From positions 294,495 to 358,494 of the forward strand of contig NZ_KB906255.1 in NCBI RefSeq assembly GCF_000381265.1: 64,000 nucleotides of DNA, read 5' to 3'. A model generated the notes under the pieces. The model had not been told where the DNA came from. It did not search any database and worked only from the letters and a program-made list of their open reading frames with translations. Below, piece after piece: positions 9,787-19,136 of the stretch (position 1 is the stretch's first letter; every line of letters begins with the position of its first letter). The position numbers and the translations under genes were made by a program. The DNA is from Curvibacter lanceolatus ATCC 14669. GTDB taxonomy: Bacteria; Pseudomonadota; Gammaproteobacteria; Burkholderiales; Burkholderiaceae_C.

Positions 9787-10821
9787 ATGTTCCCTGCCTC
9801 GGCCTTCAACGGTCGTGCCCCTGCCCCGCCTGCTGCCGGCTGGTCGATGGACCCGCCGCAGTACCGCGTGCGCACCAGCGACGATGTGGACGAGCACGCC
9901 GGCCACCTGTCGGCCTGGCAGCAGCAGTACGACCAGCTCTCGGGCGGGCGCTTCTCGGGCCGGGTGCGTGAGCTGTGGGTCGACGGGCCGCGGCTGCAGG
10001 TCTTCCACGAGCACACCTCGCGGCAGACCAGCCAGCAATGCGCGCCCTGGTCGGGCTCGGTGTGGTTCGGCCTGGCCGACCGGCAGGGCCGGCAGCCCCT
10101 GCACTTTTGTGGGCAGGCCCAGCGCACCGACCCGGGGCGCGCCTTGCTGCGGGCGCGCGCCAGCGAAGGCTTCGAGCTGCGCACCCCGCCCGATTTCGGC
10201 ATCTACGGCGTGGTGCTGGACCAGGACTGGCTGCACGCCCAGGCTGAGGCCGCCGGCCTGGCGGCCCCGGGGCTGGCCTCTCCCGCCCAGGCCATCTCCC
10301 TGAGTGACGGGCACCATGCCGCGCTGTGCCACACCATCGAGCAGTTGCTGCAACTCGGCCAGTCGGGCGAGGTCGACCTGCCCTGGGGCCGGCTGGCCCT
10401 GCAGGCCGGGCTGGCGCAATTGCTGCATCTGCTGTGTGCGGGCCCGGGCGGCGATGCGGGCGTGCCCAGACCGGCGGCGGCCCAGCGGCGCTTTGCCCTG
10501 GTGATGGCCGCGCGCGAGCTGGCCCGCCAGCCCAGCCACGAGGCCCTGGGCGTGGACGAGCTGTGCCAGCGCCTGCACCTGACGCGGCGCACGCTGCAAA
10601 ACCATTTCCAGGCCGTGCTCGGCGAATCGCCGGCCGAGTTCCTCAAGGCGGTGCGCCTCAATGCCTGCCGGCGCGCGCTGCGGGCCGGGCCGGCGGACGC
10701 CTCGGTGCAGACCGTGGCGGCGCGCTGGGGCTTTTCGCACATGGGCCATTTCTCGCAGGACTACAAGGCCTTGTTCGGCGAGCTGCCCTCCGAAACCCGG
10801 CGGCGCGGCGCCGCAGGCTGA
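9787..10821 (+). CDS. AraC-family regulator, probable activator of ethanolamine genes
   Basis: A 344-aa regulator. The first 240 residues form an AraC-binding-like sensor domain (AWQQQYDQLSGGRFSGRVREL is characteristic of EutR-like proteins); the last 95 residues hold the double helix-turn-helix, with LCQRLHLTRRTLQNHFQAVL and VQTVAARWGFSHMGHFSQDY. It is divergent from the eat-eutBC run with a 207-bp gap containing a strong inverted repeat. By family precedent it would respond to ethanolamine (with B12 in EutR) and activate transport and breakdown. The effector is inferred from position. Confidence 0.85.
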   Translation: MFPASAFNGRAPAPPAAGWSMDPPQYRVRTSDDVDEHAGHLSAWQQQYDQLSGGRFSGRVRELWVDGPRLQVFHEHTSRQTSQQCAPWSGSVWFGLADRQGRQPLHFCGQAQRTDPGRALLRARASEGFELRTPPDFGIYGVVLDQDWLHAQAEAAGLAAPGLASPAQAISLSDGHHAALCHTIEQLLQLGQSGEVDLPWGRLALQAGLAQLLHLLCAGPGGDAGVPRPAAAQRRFALVMAARELARQPSHEALGVDELCQRLHLTRRTLQNHFQAVLGESPAEFLKAVRLNACRRALRAGPADASVQTVAARWGFSHMGHFSQDYKALFGELPSETRRRGAAG

Positions 10822-10942
10822 GCGCCCAGGCCGCGGCCCCGGCAGGGCGCCCGGGTCTCAGGCAAAATCAAAACGCTGTGCCCGGCCCCGGCCTGATGCC
10901 GGGGGCCCCGCACCGTGCGCACCGTATCACCAGGAGAGCCCC

Positions 10943-12421
10943 ATGAACGCCCGTGTTCCTTCTTCCGTCTTCCAGCCCGAGCAGGCCCTGGCCGAGGTCA
11001 GCCAGCGCTGGGACAGCGATCTGGTGCGCCAGATCACCGACTACATCGCCATCCCCGCCAAGTCGCCCGCCTTTGCCGCCGACTGGGCCCAGCAAGGCCT
11101 GCTCGACACCGTGCTGCGCAATGCCGCGCAATGGGTCGAGGCCCAGAAGGTGGAGGGGCTCACGCTGGAGATCATCCGCCTGGAAGGCCGCACCCCGGTG
11201 TTGTTCTTTGAAGTGGCCGCCACCCAGGCCCACAGCAGCCAGACCGTGCTGATGTACGGCCACCTGGACAAGCAGCCCGAGTTCAGCGGCTGGCGCAACG
11301 ACCTGGGCCCCTGGACCCCCAAATACGAAGACGGCAAGCTGTACGGCCGGGGCGGCGCCGACGACGGCTATGCGGTGTACGCCAGCATGGCCGCCGTGCA
11401 GGCCCTGAAGGCGCAGAAAACGCCCCACCCGCGCATCGTCGGCCTGATCGAGACCTGCGAGGAAAGCGGCTCGTACGACCTGCTGCCCTACATCGATGCC
11501 CTGCGCACCCGCCTGGGCGAGGTGGCCCTGGTGATCTGCCTCGATTCGGGCGCCGGCAACTACGACCAGCTCTGGCTCACCACCAGCCTGCGCGGCATGG
11601 CCAGCGGCACGCTGAAGGTCGAGATCCTGACCGAGGGCGTGCACTCGGGCGATGCCTCGGGCCTGGTGCCCTCGAGCTTTCGCATCATGCGCCAGGTGCT
11701 GGACCGCCTGGAAGACAGCGCCACCGGCCGCCTGCTGCCCGCCAGCTTCCACTGCGAGGTGCCGCCCGAGCGCCTGGCCCAGGCCCGGGCCACCGCCGCC
11801 ATCCTGGGCGACGAGCTGTACAAGCGCTTCCCCTGGGCCCATTACGACTGCGGCGGCGCCACCAGCTTCGCCCTGCCCACCACCACCGACCCGGTGCAGG
11901 CCCTGCTGGCCCGCACCTGGACGCCCACGCTCAGCGTGACCGGGGCCGATGGCTTTCCCACGCTGCAAAACGCCGGCAATGTGCTGCGCCCCTACACCGC
12001 CTTCAAGCTCAGCCTGCGCCTGCCGCCCCTGGTGCAGGCGGACAGCGCGGTGGCCGAACTCAAGCAGCTGCTCGAAGACAACGCGCCCTACCAGGCCAAG
12101 GTCACCTTCGAGAGCAACGGTGGCGCCACCGGCTGGAACGCCCCCGACACGGCACCCTGGTTCGAGCAGGCGCTGAATGCGGCCTCGCAGGCCCACTTTG
12201 GCGCCTCGTGCGGCTACATCGGCCAGGGCGGCACCATCCCGCTCATGAACATGCTGTCGGCCGGCTTCCCCAAGGCCCAGATGATGGTCTGCGGCGTGCT
12301 GGGCCCCAAGAGCAATGCGCACGGCCCCAACGAGTTCCTGCACGTGCCCTACGCCAAGAAGCTGACCGCCGCCGTGGCGCAGGTCATTGCCAGCCTGCCC
12401 GCCCCCGCGGCGGCGGCTTGA
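10943..12421 (+). CDS. M20-family metallopeptidase
   Basis: A 492-aa cytoplasmic dizinc peptidase of the M20/DapE/ArgE superfamily. Metal and catalytic residues are in place: His107 and Asp109 in MYGHLDKQPE, Asp140 in GRGGADDGYA, and the Glu173-Glu174 pair in ETCEESGS. The C-terminal HGPNEFLHVPYAKKL supplies the last histidine ligand. It probably hydrolyses dipeptides or N-acyl amino acids; the substrate cannot be read from the sequence. ATG 10943 has CAGGAGAG ahead of it. An ORF start further upstream overlaps the araC gene and is not credible. Confidence 0.85.
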   Translation: MNARVPSSVFQPEQALAEVSQRWDSDLVRQITDYIAIPAKSPAFAADWAQQGLLDTVLRNAAQWVEAQKVEGLTLEIIRLEGRTPVLFFEVAATQAHSSQTVLMYGHLDKQPEFSGWRNDLGPWTPKYEDGKLYGRGGADDGYAVYASMAAVQALKAQKTPHPRIVGLIETCEESGSYDLLPYIDALRTRLGEVALVICLDSGAGNYDQLWLTTSLRGMASGTLKVEILTEGVHSGDASGLVPSSFRIMRQVLDRLEDSATGRLLPASFHCEVPPERLAQARATAAILGDELYKRFPWAHYDCGGATSFALPTTTDPVQALLARTWTPTLSVTGADGFPTLQNAGNVLRPYTAFKLSLRLPPLVQADSAVAELKQLLEDNAPYQAKVTFESNGGATGWNAPDTAPWFEQALNAASQAHFGASCGYIGQGGTIPLMNMLSAGFPKAQMMVCGVLGPKSNAHGPNEFLHVPYAKKLTAAVAQVIASLPAPAAAA

Positions 12422-12455
12422 TGCGGCAGCGGTCTTCAAACGACACCCACCCACG

Positions 12456-13322
12456 ATGAGCCCCGAATCGACCCTGTCCACCTTCACCGCCTCCGATGGC
12501 GAGAACCTGGCGGTGCAGGACTGGCCGCTGGCCGAGGGCCGTGTGCCACGCGCGGCCGTGCTGCTGGTGCATGGCCTGGGCGAGCATGCGGGCCGTTACG
12601 ACGCGCTGGCGCACCGCCTCAATGGCTGGGGCTTCGAGGTGCGGGGCTATGACCAGTACGGCCACGGCGAGTCGGGGGGCCCGCGCGGCGGCCTCAGCAG
12701 CGACACCCGGCTGCTCGACGACCTGGCCGATCTGGTGGAAAGCACCCGGGCGCGCTACCCGCGCGACACCCCGCTGATCTTGCTGGGCCACAGCATGGGC
12801 GGCCTGGTGGCGGCCCAGTTCGTGGCCCGCTACGCGAGCCGGGTCGATGGCCTGGTGCTGTCCTCACCGGCCCTGGATGCGGGCCTCAGCCCGCTGCAGA
12901 AGCTGCTGCTGGCGGTGCTGCCGCGCTGGCTGCCGAATCTGCGCGTGGGCAACGGCCTGCAGCCCAAGTACCTGTCGCACGACCCCGAGGTGGTGCGCGC
13001 CTACCTGGCCGACCCGCTGGTGCACGACCGCATCTCGGCCCGCCTGGCCAGCTTCATTGCCCACGGCGGCCCGGCCGTGGTGGCCCAGGCAGCACGCTGG
13101 CGCGTGCCCAGCCTGCTGATGTATGCGGGCGACGACCGCCTGGTGCAGCCCGCAGGCAGCCGGGCCTTTGCCGCTGCCGCGCCCTCATGCGTTGAAAGCA
13201 CCGAGTTCCCGGCGCTCTACCACGAGCTGTTCAACGAGCCGTTCAAAGAGCATGATCCGGCCTCGGTGCTGGCCTGCCTGCAGGCCTGGCTCGACAAGCA
13301 CTTCGCCCCACTGCCGGTCTGA
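12456..13322 (+). CDS. Alpha/beta hydrolase, monoacylglycerol-lipase-like
   Basis: A 288-aa soluble alpha/beta hydrolase. The oxyanion-hole motif LVHGLGEHAGRYD, the GYDQYGHGES loop and the nucleophile elbow GHSMGG (Ser113) match the monoglyceride lipase/lysophospholipase group; the catalytic Asp (YAGDDRLV) and His (YHELFNEP) are also visible. It probably cleaves monoacylglycerols or lysophospholipids. It begins 34 bp after the M20 peptidase and is likely co-transcribed. ATG 12456 gives the normal N-terminus. It converges with the MFS gene, with a gap of 12 bp. Confidence 0.85.
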   Translation: MSPESTLSTFTASDGENLAVQDWPLAEGRVPRAAVLLVHGLGEHAGRYDALAHRLNGWGFEVRGYDQYGHGESGGPRGGLSSDTRLLDDLADLVESTRARYPRDTPLILLGHSMGGLVAAQFVARYASRVDGLVLSSPALDAGLSPLQKLLLAVLPRWLPNLRVGNGLQPKYLSHDPEVVRAYLADPLVHDRISARLASFIAHGGPAVVAQAARWRVPSLLMYAGDDRLVQPAGSRAFAAAAPSCVESTEFPALYHELFNEPFKEHDPASVLACLQAWLDKHFAPLPV

Positions 13323-13334
13323 TCACCGGCCTGA

Positions 13335-14528
13335 TCAGGCCCTGGCCGGCTTGCGCTGCCGCTGTTGACGCTGCTGCCAGCCCAGCCAGCCCAGGCCCAG
13401 CCCGGTCAGCAGCACCGGCAGCAAGGAGCCCAGGTTGAGCAGGGTCCAGCCCTGGGTGGTGACCAGGGCCCCCGAGGCGAAGGCCGTGAAGGCCATGGTG
13501 CCGAATACGCAGAAATTGATGGCCGCCTGGGCACGGTCTTTTTCCTCGGGCCGGTAGGCCCGCATGGCCAGCGTGGTGGCGCCGGTGAACAGCAGGTTCC
13601 AGCCCAGCCCCAGCAGGAGCAGTGCCACCAGGACCTGCTGCAGATCCACCCCGCTCAGCGCCACGGCCACGCAGCCCGCGTTCAGCAGCACGCCCACCCC
13701 CATCACCGGTAGCGGGCCGTAGCGCTTGATCAGGTGGCCGGTGAAAAAGCCCGGGGCGAACATGCCCACCACGTGCCACTGCAGCACCAGGGCCGCATCG
13801 TCAAAGCCCAGGCCGCACACCTGCATGGCCAGCGGGGTGGCGGCCATCAGCAGGTTCATCACGCCGTAGCCCAGCGCCGCGCTCAGGGCCGCCACCACGA
13901 ACACGGGCTGGCGCATGATCTCGCCCAGCGGCCGCCCGACCGGGGCGGCACCAGCGTGCGGGGGCCGGGCCGGCTCGGGAAAGCGGATCAGCGACATGCA
14001 GGCCATGGCCAGCAGGGCCACCCCCATCAGCGCCGCATAGGCCCCGGCAAAGGGCACGGCGCCGAGGTCGCGCGTGTACTTGGCCAGGTTGGGCCCGGCC
14101 ACGGCACCGATCAGGCCGCCGGCCAGCACCAGCGACACCGCTTTTTCGCGGAAGGCGGGGGCGGCCAGCTCGGCGGCCGCAAAACGGTACAGCTGGCCAT
14201 TGGCGCTGTAGTAGCCCGCCACCAGCGTGGCCGCGCACAGCAGCCAGAACTGCCGGGTGAGCGCCGCCACCAGGCAGGTGAGCGCCGACACAAAGGCCAC
14301 CGCCAGCCCGATCTGGAACGAGCCCCGGCGCCCGAACCGCGCCTGCGAGCGGGCCACCAGGGCGGTGGACAAGGCCCCACCCACCACATAGCCCATCACC
14401 GGCAGGGTGGCCATCCAGCTCACGGGGGCCAGGCTCAGGCCCACCAGGCCGTTGATGGCAATGAACACCACGTTGTTGGTCAGGAACAGGCCCTGACACA
14501 GGGTCAGCAGCAACAGGTGGCGATTCAT
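13335..14528 (-). CDS. MFS transporter
   Basis: A 397-aa protein with about 12 membrane helices and two MFS halves. The loop between helices 2 and 3 has ARSQARFGRRGSFQIG, a form of the MFS signature, and the central loop is short (PARPPHAGAAPVG). No signal or extra domain is present. The substrate cannot be predicted; drug efflux or sugar/organic acid export are possible. It lies 64 bp downstream of the LysR gene on the same strand and could be controlled by it. ATG 14528 places the first helix immediately (HLLLLTLCQGLF). Confidence 0.8.
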   Translation of the reverse strand: MNRHLLLLTLCQGLFLTNNVVFIAINGLVGLSLAPVSWMATLPVMGYVVGGALSTALVARSQARFGRRGSFQIGLAVAFVSALTCLVAALTRQFWLLCAATLVAGYYSANGQLYRFAAAELAAPAFREKAVSLVLAGGLIGAVAGPNLAKYTRDLGAVPFAGAYAALMGVALLAMACMSLIRFPEPARPPHAGAAPVGRPLGEIMRQPVFVVAALSAALGYGVMNLLMAATPLAMQVCGLGFDDAALVLQWHVVGMFAPGFFTGHLIKRYGPLPVMGVGVLLNAGCVAVALSGVDLQQVLVALLLLGLGWNLLFTGATTLAMRAYRPEEKDRAQAAINFCVFGTMAFTAFASGALVTTQGWTLLNLGSLLPVLLTGLGLGWLGWQQRQQRQRKPARA

Positions 14529-14592
14529 GGGCGACTCCGGGGGGGGCGAAAGACAAACCGTCCATCGTATCCCGCAGCCCATGTCAGAAGAC

Positions 14593-15492
14593 TCAGGGCT
14601 TGCCCGCGCACTCTGCCAGCAGCCAGTCGCGCAAGGCCTGCACCAGCGGGGTCTCGGCGCGCGCGTCGGGCACCACCAGGTGGTAGGCATCGGGCCCTTG
14701 CAGGTGCGGGCCCGGCAGCGGCACCAGGGCGCCGCTGTCGATCTCTTCCTGCACCAGAAAGCGCGGCAGCAGGGCGGCCCCCAGGCCATGCACGGCGGCC
14801 TGGGCAATCATCGAGAACTGCTCGAAGCGCGGCCCGCGCGCCGCCTGCGCCACCGGGTGGCCGGCGGCGGCAAACCAGTCGGCCCACAGTGTGGGGCGGG
14901 TGGTCTGCTGCAGGCGCACGGCGCGCGCCAGGTCGGCCACCCGGCGCAGGCCCTGCTCGCGCTGGTAGGCCGGGCTGCTCAGCGCCACCACCTCTTCGCG
15001 CATCAGGGGGTAGCAGGTGGCGCCGGCCCAGTGCGGTGCGCCGAAATGGATGGCCGCGTCAAAGGGCTCGCTGGCAAAGTCGAAGGGCTCGGTGCGGGTG
15101 GCCAGGTTGAGGCTGGCCTGCGGGTGCTGGGCCATGAAGCGGCCCAGGCGCGGCGTCAGCCAGCGGGTGCCGAAGGTGGGCAGCACGGCCAGGTTCAGCA
15201 CCCCGCCGTCGCCGGCAAAGCCCATCACCTTCTGTGTGGTGTCGCTGAGCTGGCGCAGCAGCGGGCGCAGCTCGCCGGCATAGATGCGGCCCGGGTCGGT
15301 CAGCACCACCCGTTGGCGCACGCGGTGAAACAAGGCCAGGCCCAGTTGCTCTTCGAGCTGGTGGATCTGGCGCGACACCGCGCCCTGCGTCAGGTGCAGC
15401 TCGGCGGCGGCGCGCGAGATGCTGCCGTGGCGGGCCGCGGCTTCAAAGGCCAGCAGGCCGGGGATGGGGGGCAGCAGGTTGCGGCGCAGCAT
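14593..15492 (-). CDS. LysR-family transcriptional regulator (GcvA-like)
   Basis: A 299-aa regulator. The N-terminal winged helix (about residues 8-65) contains AFEAAARHGSISRAAAELH and TQGAVSRQIHQLEEQLG; the rest is a periplasmic-binding-protein-like effector domain. Spacing and wording resemble GcvA/AmpR-type regulators. A 7-bp-armed T-N11-A palindrome 64 bp upstream of its start is a likely binding site. It is divergent from the amino-acid-binding protein gene and co-directional with the MFS gene, either of which may be its target. Effector unknown. Confidence 0.88.
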   Translation of the reverse strand: MLRRNLLPPIPGLLAFEAAARHGSISRAAAELHLTQGAVSRQIHQLEEQLGLALFHRVRQRVVLTDPGRIYAGELRPLLRQLSDTTQKVMGFAGDGGVLNLAVLPTFGTRWLTPRLGRFMAQHPQASLNLATRTEPFDFASEPFDAAIHFGAPHWAGATCYPLMREEVVALSSPAYQREQGLRRVADLARAVRLQQTTRPTLWADWFAAAGHPVAQAARGPRFEQFSMIAQAAVHGLGAALLPRFLVQEEIDSGALVPLPGPHLQGPDAYHLVVPDARAETPLVQALRDWLLAECAGKP

Positions 15493-15555
15493 GTGATGTC
15501 TTCACGTCATGAGGCAGGCCTCACGATAACCCAGACCAAGCAAGGCTTGGGCTGG

Positions 15556-15580
15556 ACTTGATGAGCAATCGGAATCAAGT
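15556..15580. promoter_or_regulatory. LysR-type operator palindrome
   Basis: ACTTGAT (15556-15562), an 11-bp spacer, and ATCAAGT (15574-15580) form a perfect 7-bp-armed palindrome with the T-N11-A core used by LysR proteins. It lies between the lysR gene and the divergent binding-protein gene. Two smaller palindromes are close by: TGAGGC-AG-GCCTCA (15510-15523) and CCAAGC-AAG-GCTTGG (15536-15550), which could be further contacts. Confidence 0.6.
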
Positions 15581-15685
15581 GCTGAGGATTTATAGCTATC
15601 GCAAGCGCCGGCTTTGTCTGATATTGGCCGTTTGCAAAAAAGCGGCCGCTTCAGACGGCCCCACCCCCCTTCAAGGAGCACGCGC

Positions 15686-16609
15686 ATGAGATCGACGTTT
15701 TCGCTGGCCTGGCTGGCCAAGTCCCTGAGCCTGGTGCTGGCCGCTGGCGCCCTGCTGGCGCAGGCCCAGACCGCCGCACCGGCCGAGGGCACGCTGGACA
15801 AGATCCGCAACACCGGCAAGGTGGTGCTGGGCGTGCGTGAAGCCTCGCCGCCCATGGCCTATGCGCTGGGGGCCAATGAGCGCTTTGTGGGCTACCACGT
15901 CGAGCTGTGCGAGCGCGTGTTGAAGGACATCGCGCCCAAGGCCCGGCTGGAGTACATGGCCCTGACCGCGCAGAACACCCTGCCGCTGGTGAGCAACGGC
16001 ACGGTCGACATCGGCTGCGGCCCCACCACCAACAACCTGGCGCGCCAGCAGCAGGTGGCCTTTGCCTTGACCACCTATGTGAGCGAGGTGCGCATGGCCG
16101 TGCGGGCCGACTCCGGCATCACCTCGGTGGCCCAGCTGGCCGGCCGCAGCGTGGCCGCCACCACCGGCACCACGGCGGTCCAGTTGCTGCGCAAGCTGGA
16201 GCGGGCGCAGAACCTCACGTTCAAGACCGCGCTGGGCAAGGACCACCTGGAGAGCTTTCTGATCCTCGAGTCGGGCCGGGCCGATGCCTTTGTGCTGGAC
16301 GACAACCTGCTGGCCGGCATCATCGCCAATTCCAAGACGCCCCAGGCCTGGCGCATCGTCGGCGAGCCGCTGGGCTCCGAGCCCATCGCCTTGCTGTTCC
16401 GCAAGGACGACCCGGCCTTCAAGGCGGCGGTGGATGGCTCGATCCGGGCGCTGATGAAATCCGGCGAGCTGGAACGTCTGTATGCCAAGTGGTTCCTGGA
16501 GCCGATCCCGCCGCGTCAGACCCCGCTGAACCTGTCCATGAGCACGGCCCTGCGCCAGCTGATCGCCAACCCCAATGACCTGCCCCTCGAAAGCTATGCC
16601 GCTCGTTGA
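15686..16609 (+). CDS. Amino-acid ABC transporter substrate-binding protein
   Basis: A 307-aa periplasmic protein of the SBP_bac_3 family. It has a cleavable signal peptide ending near AQAQT, then a GltI/glutamate-aspartate-binding-like domain: IRNTGKVVLGVREASPPMA, ELCERV, ALTAQNTLPLVSNGTVDIGC. It would bind polar or acidic amino acids. An AAGGAG precedes ATG 15686 by 7 nt. No permease or ATPase genes follow, so it either serves a transporter encoded elsewhere or acts with another pathway. Divergent from a LysR regulator whose operator-like palindrome lies about 105 bp upstream. Confidence 0.85.
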   Translation: MRSTFSLAWLAKSLSLVLAAGALLAQAQTAAPAEGTLDKIRNTGKVVLGVREASPPMAYALGANERFVGYHVELCERVLKDIAPKARLEYMALTAQNTLPLVSNGTVDIGCGPTTNNLARQQQVAFALTTYVSEVRMAVRADSGITSVAQLAGRSVAATTGTTAVQLLRKLERAQNLTFKTALGKDHLESFLILESGRADAFVLDDNLLAGIIANSKTPQAWRIVGEPLGSEPIALLFRKDDPAFKAAVDGSIRALMKSGELERLYAKWFLEPIPPRQTPLNLSMSTALRQLIANPNDLPLESYAAR

Positions 16610-16643
16610 AGAGCGCCTGTTTCACTGAACCCCTGCACCCGCT

Positions 16644-18341
16644 ATGACGCCCTCCACGCTCCCCTCCCATCCCACCCCCCGCACCGGCGGCCAGATCCTG
16701 GTGGACCAACTGCTGGCACACGGTGTGCAGCAGCTGTTCTGTGTGCCCGGCGAGAGCTACCTCGCGGTGCTCGATGCCTTGCACGATGCCTCGATCGCGG
16801 TCACGGTGTGCCGCCAGGAAGGTGGGGCGGCCATGATGGCCGAGGCCCAGGGCAAGCTCACCGGGCGCCCGGGCATCTGCTTTGTCACGCGCGGGCCCGG
16901 GGCCACCAATGCGGCCGCCGGCATCCACATTGCGCACCAGGACTCGACCCCGATGATCCTGTTCGTGGGCCAGGTGGCCCGCGGCGCGATGGGCCGCGAG
17001 GCCTTTCAGGAGCTGGATTACGCCGCCGTGTTCGGCACCATGAGCAAGTGGGTGGTGCAGATCGACGACCCCGCCCGGGTGCCCGAACTGGTGGCCCGCG
17101 CCTTCCAGGTGGCCACCTCGGGCCGGCCCGGGCCGGTGGTGGTGGCCTTGCCCGAAGACATGCTGACCCAGGCCGCGAGCGTGGCCGACGCTCAGCCCTT
17201 TGCCGTGCCCGAAACCCACCCGGGGGCCGCCGAGCTGGCCACGCTGCAGCAGCGGCTGCAGGCGGCACAGCGGCCCATCGCCATCGTGGGGGGCTCGCGC
17301 TGGTCGGCCGAGGCGGTGCAGCAGTTCGAGGCCTTTGCCCTGGCCCATGCGCTGCCGGTGGCCTGCTCGTTCCGCCGCCAGATGCTGTTCAGCGCCAACC
17401 ACCCCTGCTATGCCGGTGACCTGGGCCTGGGCGTCAACCCGCGTCTGCTGGCGCGCATCCGCGAGGCCGACCTGATCGTGCTGGTGGGCGGGCGCCTGTC
17501 CGAGGTGCCTTCGCAGGGCTATGAGCTGCTGGGCATCCCCAACCCGGGCCAGCCGCTGGTGCATGTGCACGCCGATGCCGACGAACTGGGCCGCCTGTAC
17601 CGGCCCGAGTTGGCGATCCATGCCACGCCTCAGGCCCTGGCCGCGGCGCTGGCGCAGTTGCCGCCGCCTGTACCGGCCCCGGGTCGGGCCCGGGCGGATG
17701 AAGCCCATGCCGACTTTCTGCGCTGGAGCGACCCCGCGCCCATCCGCATCCCCGGCCCCTTGCAGATGGGCTCGGTGATGCAGCACCTGCGCGAGGTGCT
17801 GCCGGCCGACACCATCTTCTGCAATGGCGCGGGCAATTTCGCCACCTGGGTGCACCGCTTCTGGCCCTTCCGCCACTACGCCAGCCAGCTGGCGCCCACC
17901 AGCGGCTCCATGGGCTATGGCCTGCCCGCGGGCGTGGGGGCCAAGCGCCTGTGGCCGCAGCGCGAGGTGGTGGTGTTCGCCGGTGACGGCGACTTCATGA
18001 TGCACGGCCAGGAGTTCGCCACCGCGGTGCAGTACGGCCTGCCCCTGATCGTGGTGCTGCTGGACAACGCCATGTACGGCACCATCCGCATGCACCAGGA
18101 GCGCGAGTACCCGGGCCGCATCAGCGGCACGGCCTTGAAGAACCCCGATTTCCGGGCCTATGCGCAGGCTTTCGGCGGCCATGGCGAGCGGGTGGAGCAC
18201 AGCGACGACTTCGCCCCGGCGCTGGCGCGTGCCCGGGCCAGCGGCCTGCCGGCCATCCTGCACTGCCTGCTCGACCCCGAGGCCATCACCCCGGCCGGCA
18301 CCCTGCAGGGGTTGCGCGAGGCGGCACTGGCGCGGCGCTGA
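16644..18341 (+). CDS. ThDP-dependent enzyme, acetolactate-synthase-like
   Basis: A 565-aa protein with the three-domain layout of the thiamine-diphosphate carboligase/decarboxylase family: N-terminal Pyr domain with catalytic Glu59 (CRQEGGAAMMAEAQ), central domain, and C-terminal PP domain with the ThDP/Mg motif from GDGDFMM to LLDN (about 446-475). It resembles the 'acetolactate synthase large-subunit-like' group more than the biosynthetic IlvB, and no regulatory small subunit is adjacent. Substrate unknown. It begins 34 bp after the binding-protein gene, so uptake and breakdown of one compound is possible. Confidence 0.8.
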   Translation: MTPSTLPSHPTPRTGGQILVDQLLAHGVQQLFCVPGESYLAVLDALHDASIAVTVCRQEGGAAMMAEAQGKLTGRPGICFVTRGPGATNAAAGIHIAHQDSTPMILFVGQVARGAMGREAFQELDYAAVFGTMSKWVVQIDDPARVPELVARAFQVATSGRPGPVVVALPEDMLTQAASVADAQPFAVPETHPGAAELATLQQRLQAAQRPIAIVGGSRWSAEAVQQFEAFALAHALPVACSFRRQMLFSANHPCYAGDLGLGVNPRLLARIREADLIVLVGGRLSEVPSQGYELLGIPNPGQPLVHVHADADELGRLYRPELAIHATPQALAAALAQLPPPVPAPGRARADEAHADFLRWSDPAPIRIPGPLQMGSVMQHLREVLPADTIFCNGAGNFATWVHRFWPFRHYASQLAPTSGSMGYGLPAGVGAKRLWPQREVVVFAGDGDFMMHGQEFATAVQYGLPLIVVLLDNAMYGTIRMHQEREYPGRISGTALKNPDFRAYAQAFGGHGERVEHSDDFAPALARARASGLPAILHCLLDPEAITPAGTLQGLREAALARR

Positions 18342-18412
18342 GGCCGGCGTGCCCCGGGGGGCCACGGTGACACGCTCTAAACTCCGGAGCTTGTTTCACC
18401 CCGGATCGCCCG

Positions 18413-19117
18413 ATGCGTGTCGTGTTTGCGCTGGCCCTGCTGGGCCTGTTCCTGCCTGCTTCATGGGCCCTGGAGGCTGTGCGCAGCCCCTGGCCGGTGC
18501 GTGCCATGGCCGGCCCCGATCCGGTGGGAGCGACCGTCACCGCCTGGCATTGGTGGCGCAGCGATCAGGGGCAGTACTTTCTGGCCAGCACGGCCCTGGC
18601 CGGCGGCACCCCCCCGGCCCATCTGTGGGCGCTGGAGAGCGACCCCGGCGGCCGCGCCTGCCCCCGCCTCAAGGCGCAGCCACCCGAGCGCCTGCAAGAA
18701 CCCGAGCTGCACCCCCTGCCCGATGAGGAACTGGCCCTGCCCCCGCGCTGCCTGAGCGGCCTCGAAGGCCAGTGCCTGAGCCACGACGGCGCCCTGCGCC
18801 TGCGCCTGAGCTTTGAGGGCCAGACGCGCCTGGCGCCGGCGCGCGCCGGCCAAAAGGGGGAGCACAAGGCTGAGCAAAAAGCCGAGCAAAAGGCAGAGCG
18901 CCTCTACACCGGGCGGCGCCGGCTGGTGATCGAGCATGTGCTCAGCGGCGTGCAGGCCGTGTTCGAAGAGCACCTCAAGGACAGCCCGCGCTACACCGTG
19001 CTCGGGCCGGCCAGCGTGGTCTACCTGCCCGAGCTCGACAGCGTGGTGCTGCAGGGGCTGGGCCCGGCCACGGGCGCGCGGCGCGCGGCGCGGCTGCACT
19101 GCCTGCCCATGCCCTGA
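18413..19117 (+). CDS. Secreted hypothetical protein with KAEQ repeats
   Basis: A 234-aa protein that I do not recognise. Residues 1-20 form a cleavable signal peptide (FALALLGLFLPASWA). The mature part has five cysteines, and there is a short tandem repeat HKAEQKAEQKAE about residues 145-156, a charged spacer between two folded-looking halves. It begins about 70 bp after the ThDP enzyme and converges with the araC-type gene. The periplasmic location is inferred from the signal peptide. Confidence 0.6.
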   Translation: MRVVFALALLGLFLPASWALEAVRSPWPVRAMAGPDPVGATVTAWHWWRSDQGQYFLASTALAGGTPPAHLWALESDPGGRACPRLKAQPPERLQEPELHPLPDEELALPPRCLSGLEGQCLSHDGALRLRLSFEGQTRLAPARAGQKGEHKAEQKAEQKAERLYTGRRRLVIEHVLSGVQAVFEEHLKDSPRYTVLGPASVVYLPELDSVVLQGLGPATGARRAARLHCLPMP

Positions 19118-19136
19118 GCCCCGGGGCCAGGTGGGC

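Noticed and set aside
15650-15659. A copy of GCCGTCTGAA (minus strand), the Neisseria DNA-uptake word
   Set aside because: One 10-mer in 64 kb is near chance, and this is not a Neisseria-like genome; no second copy or paired inverted copy was noticed.
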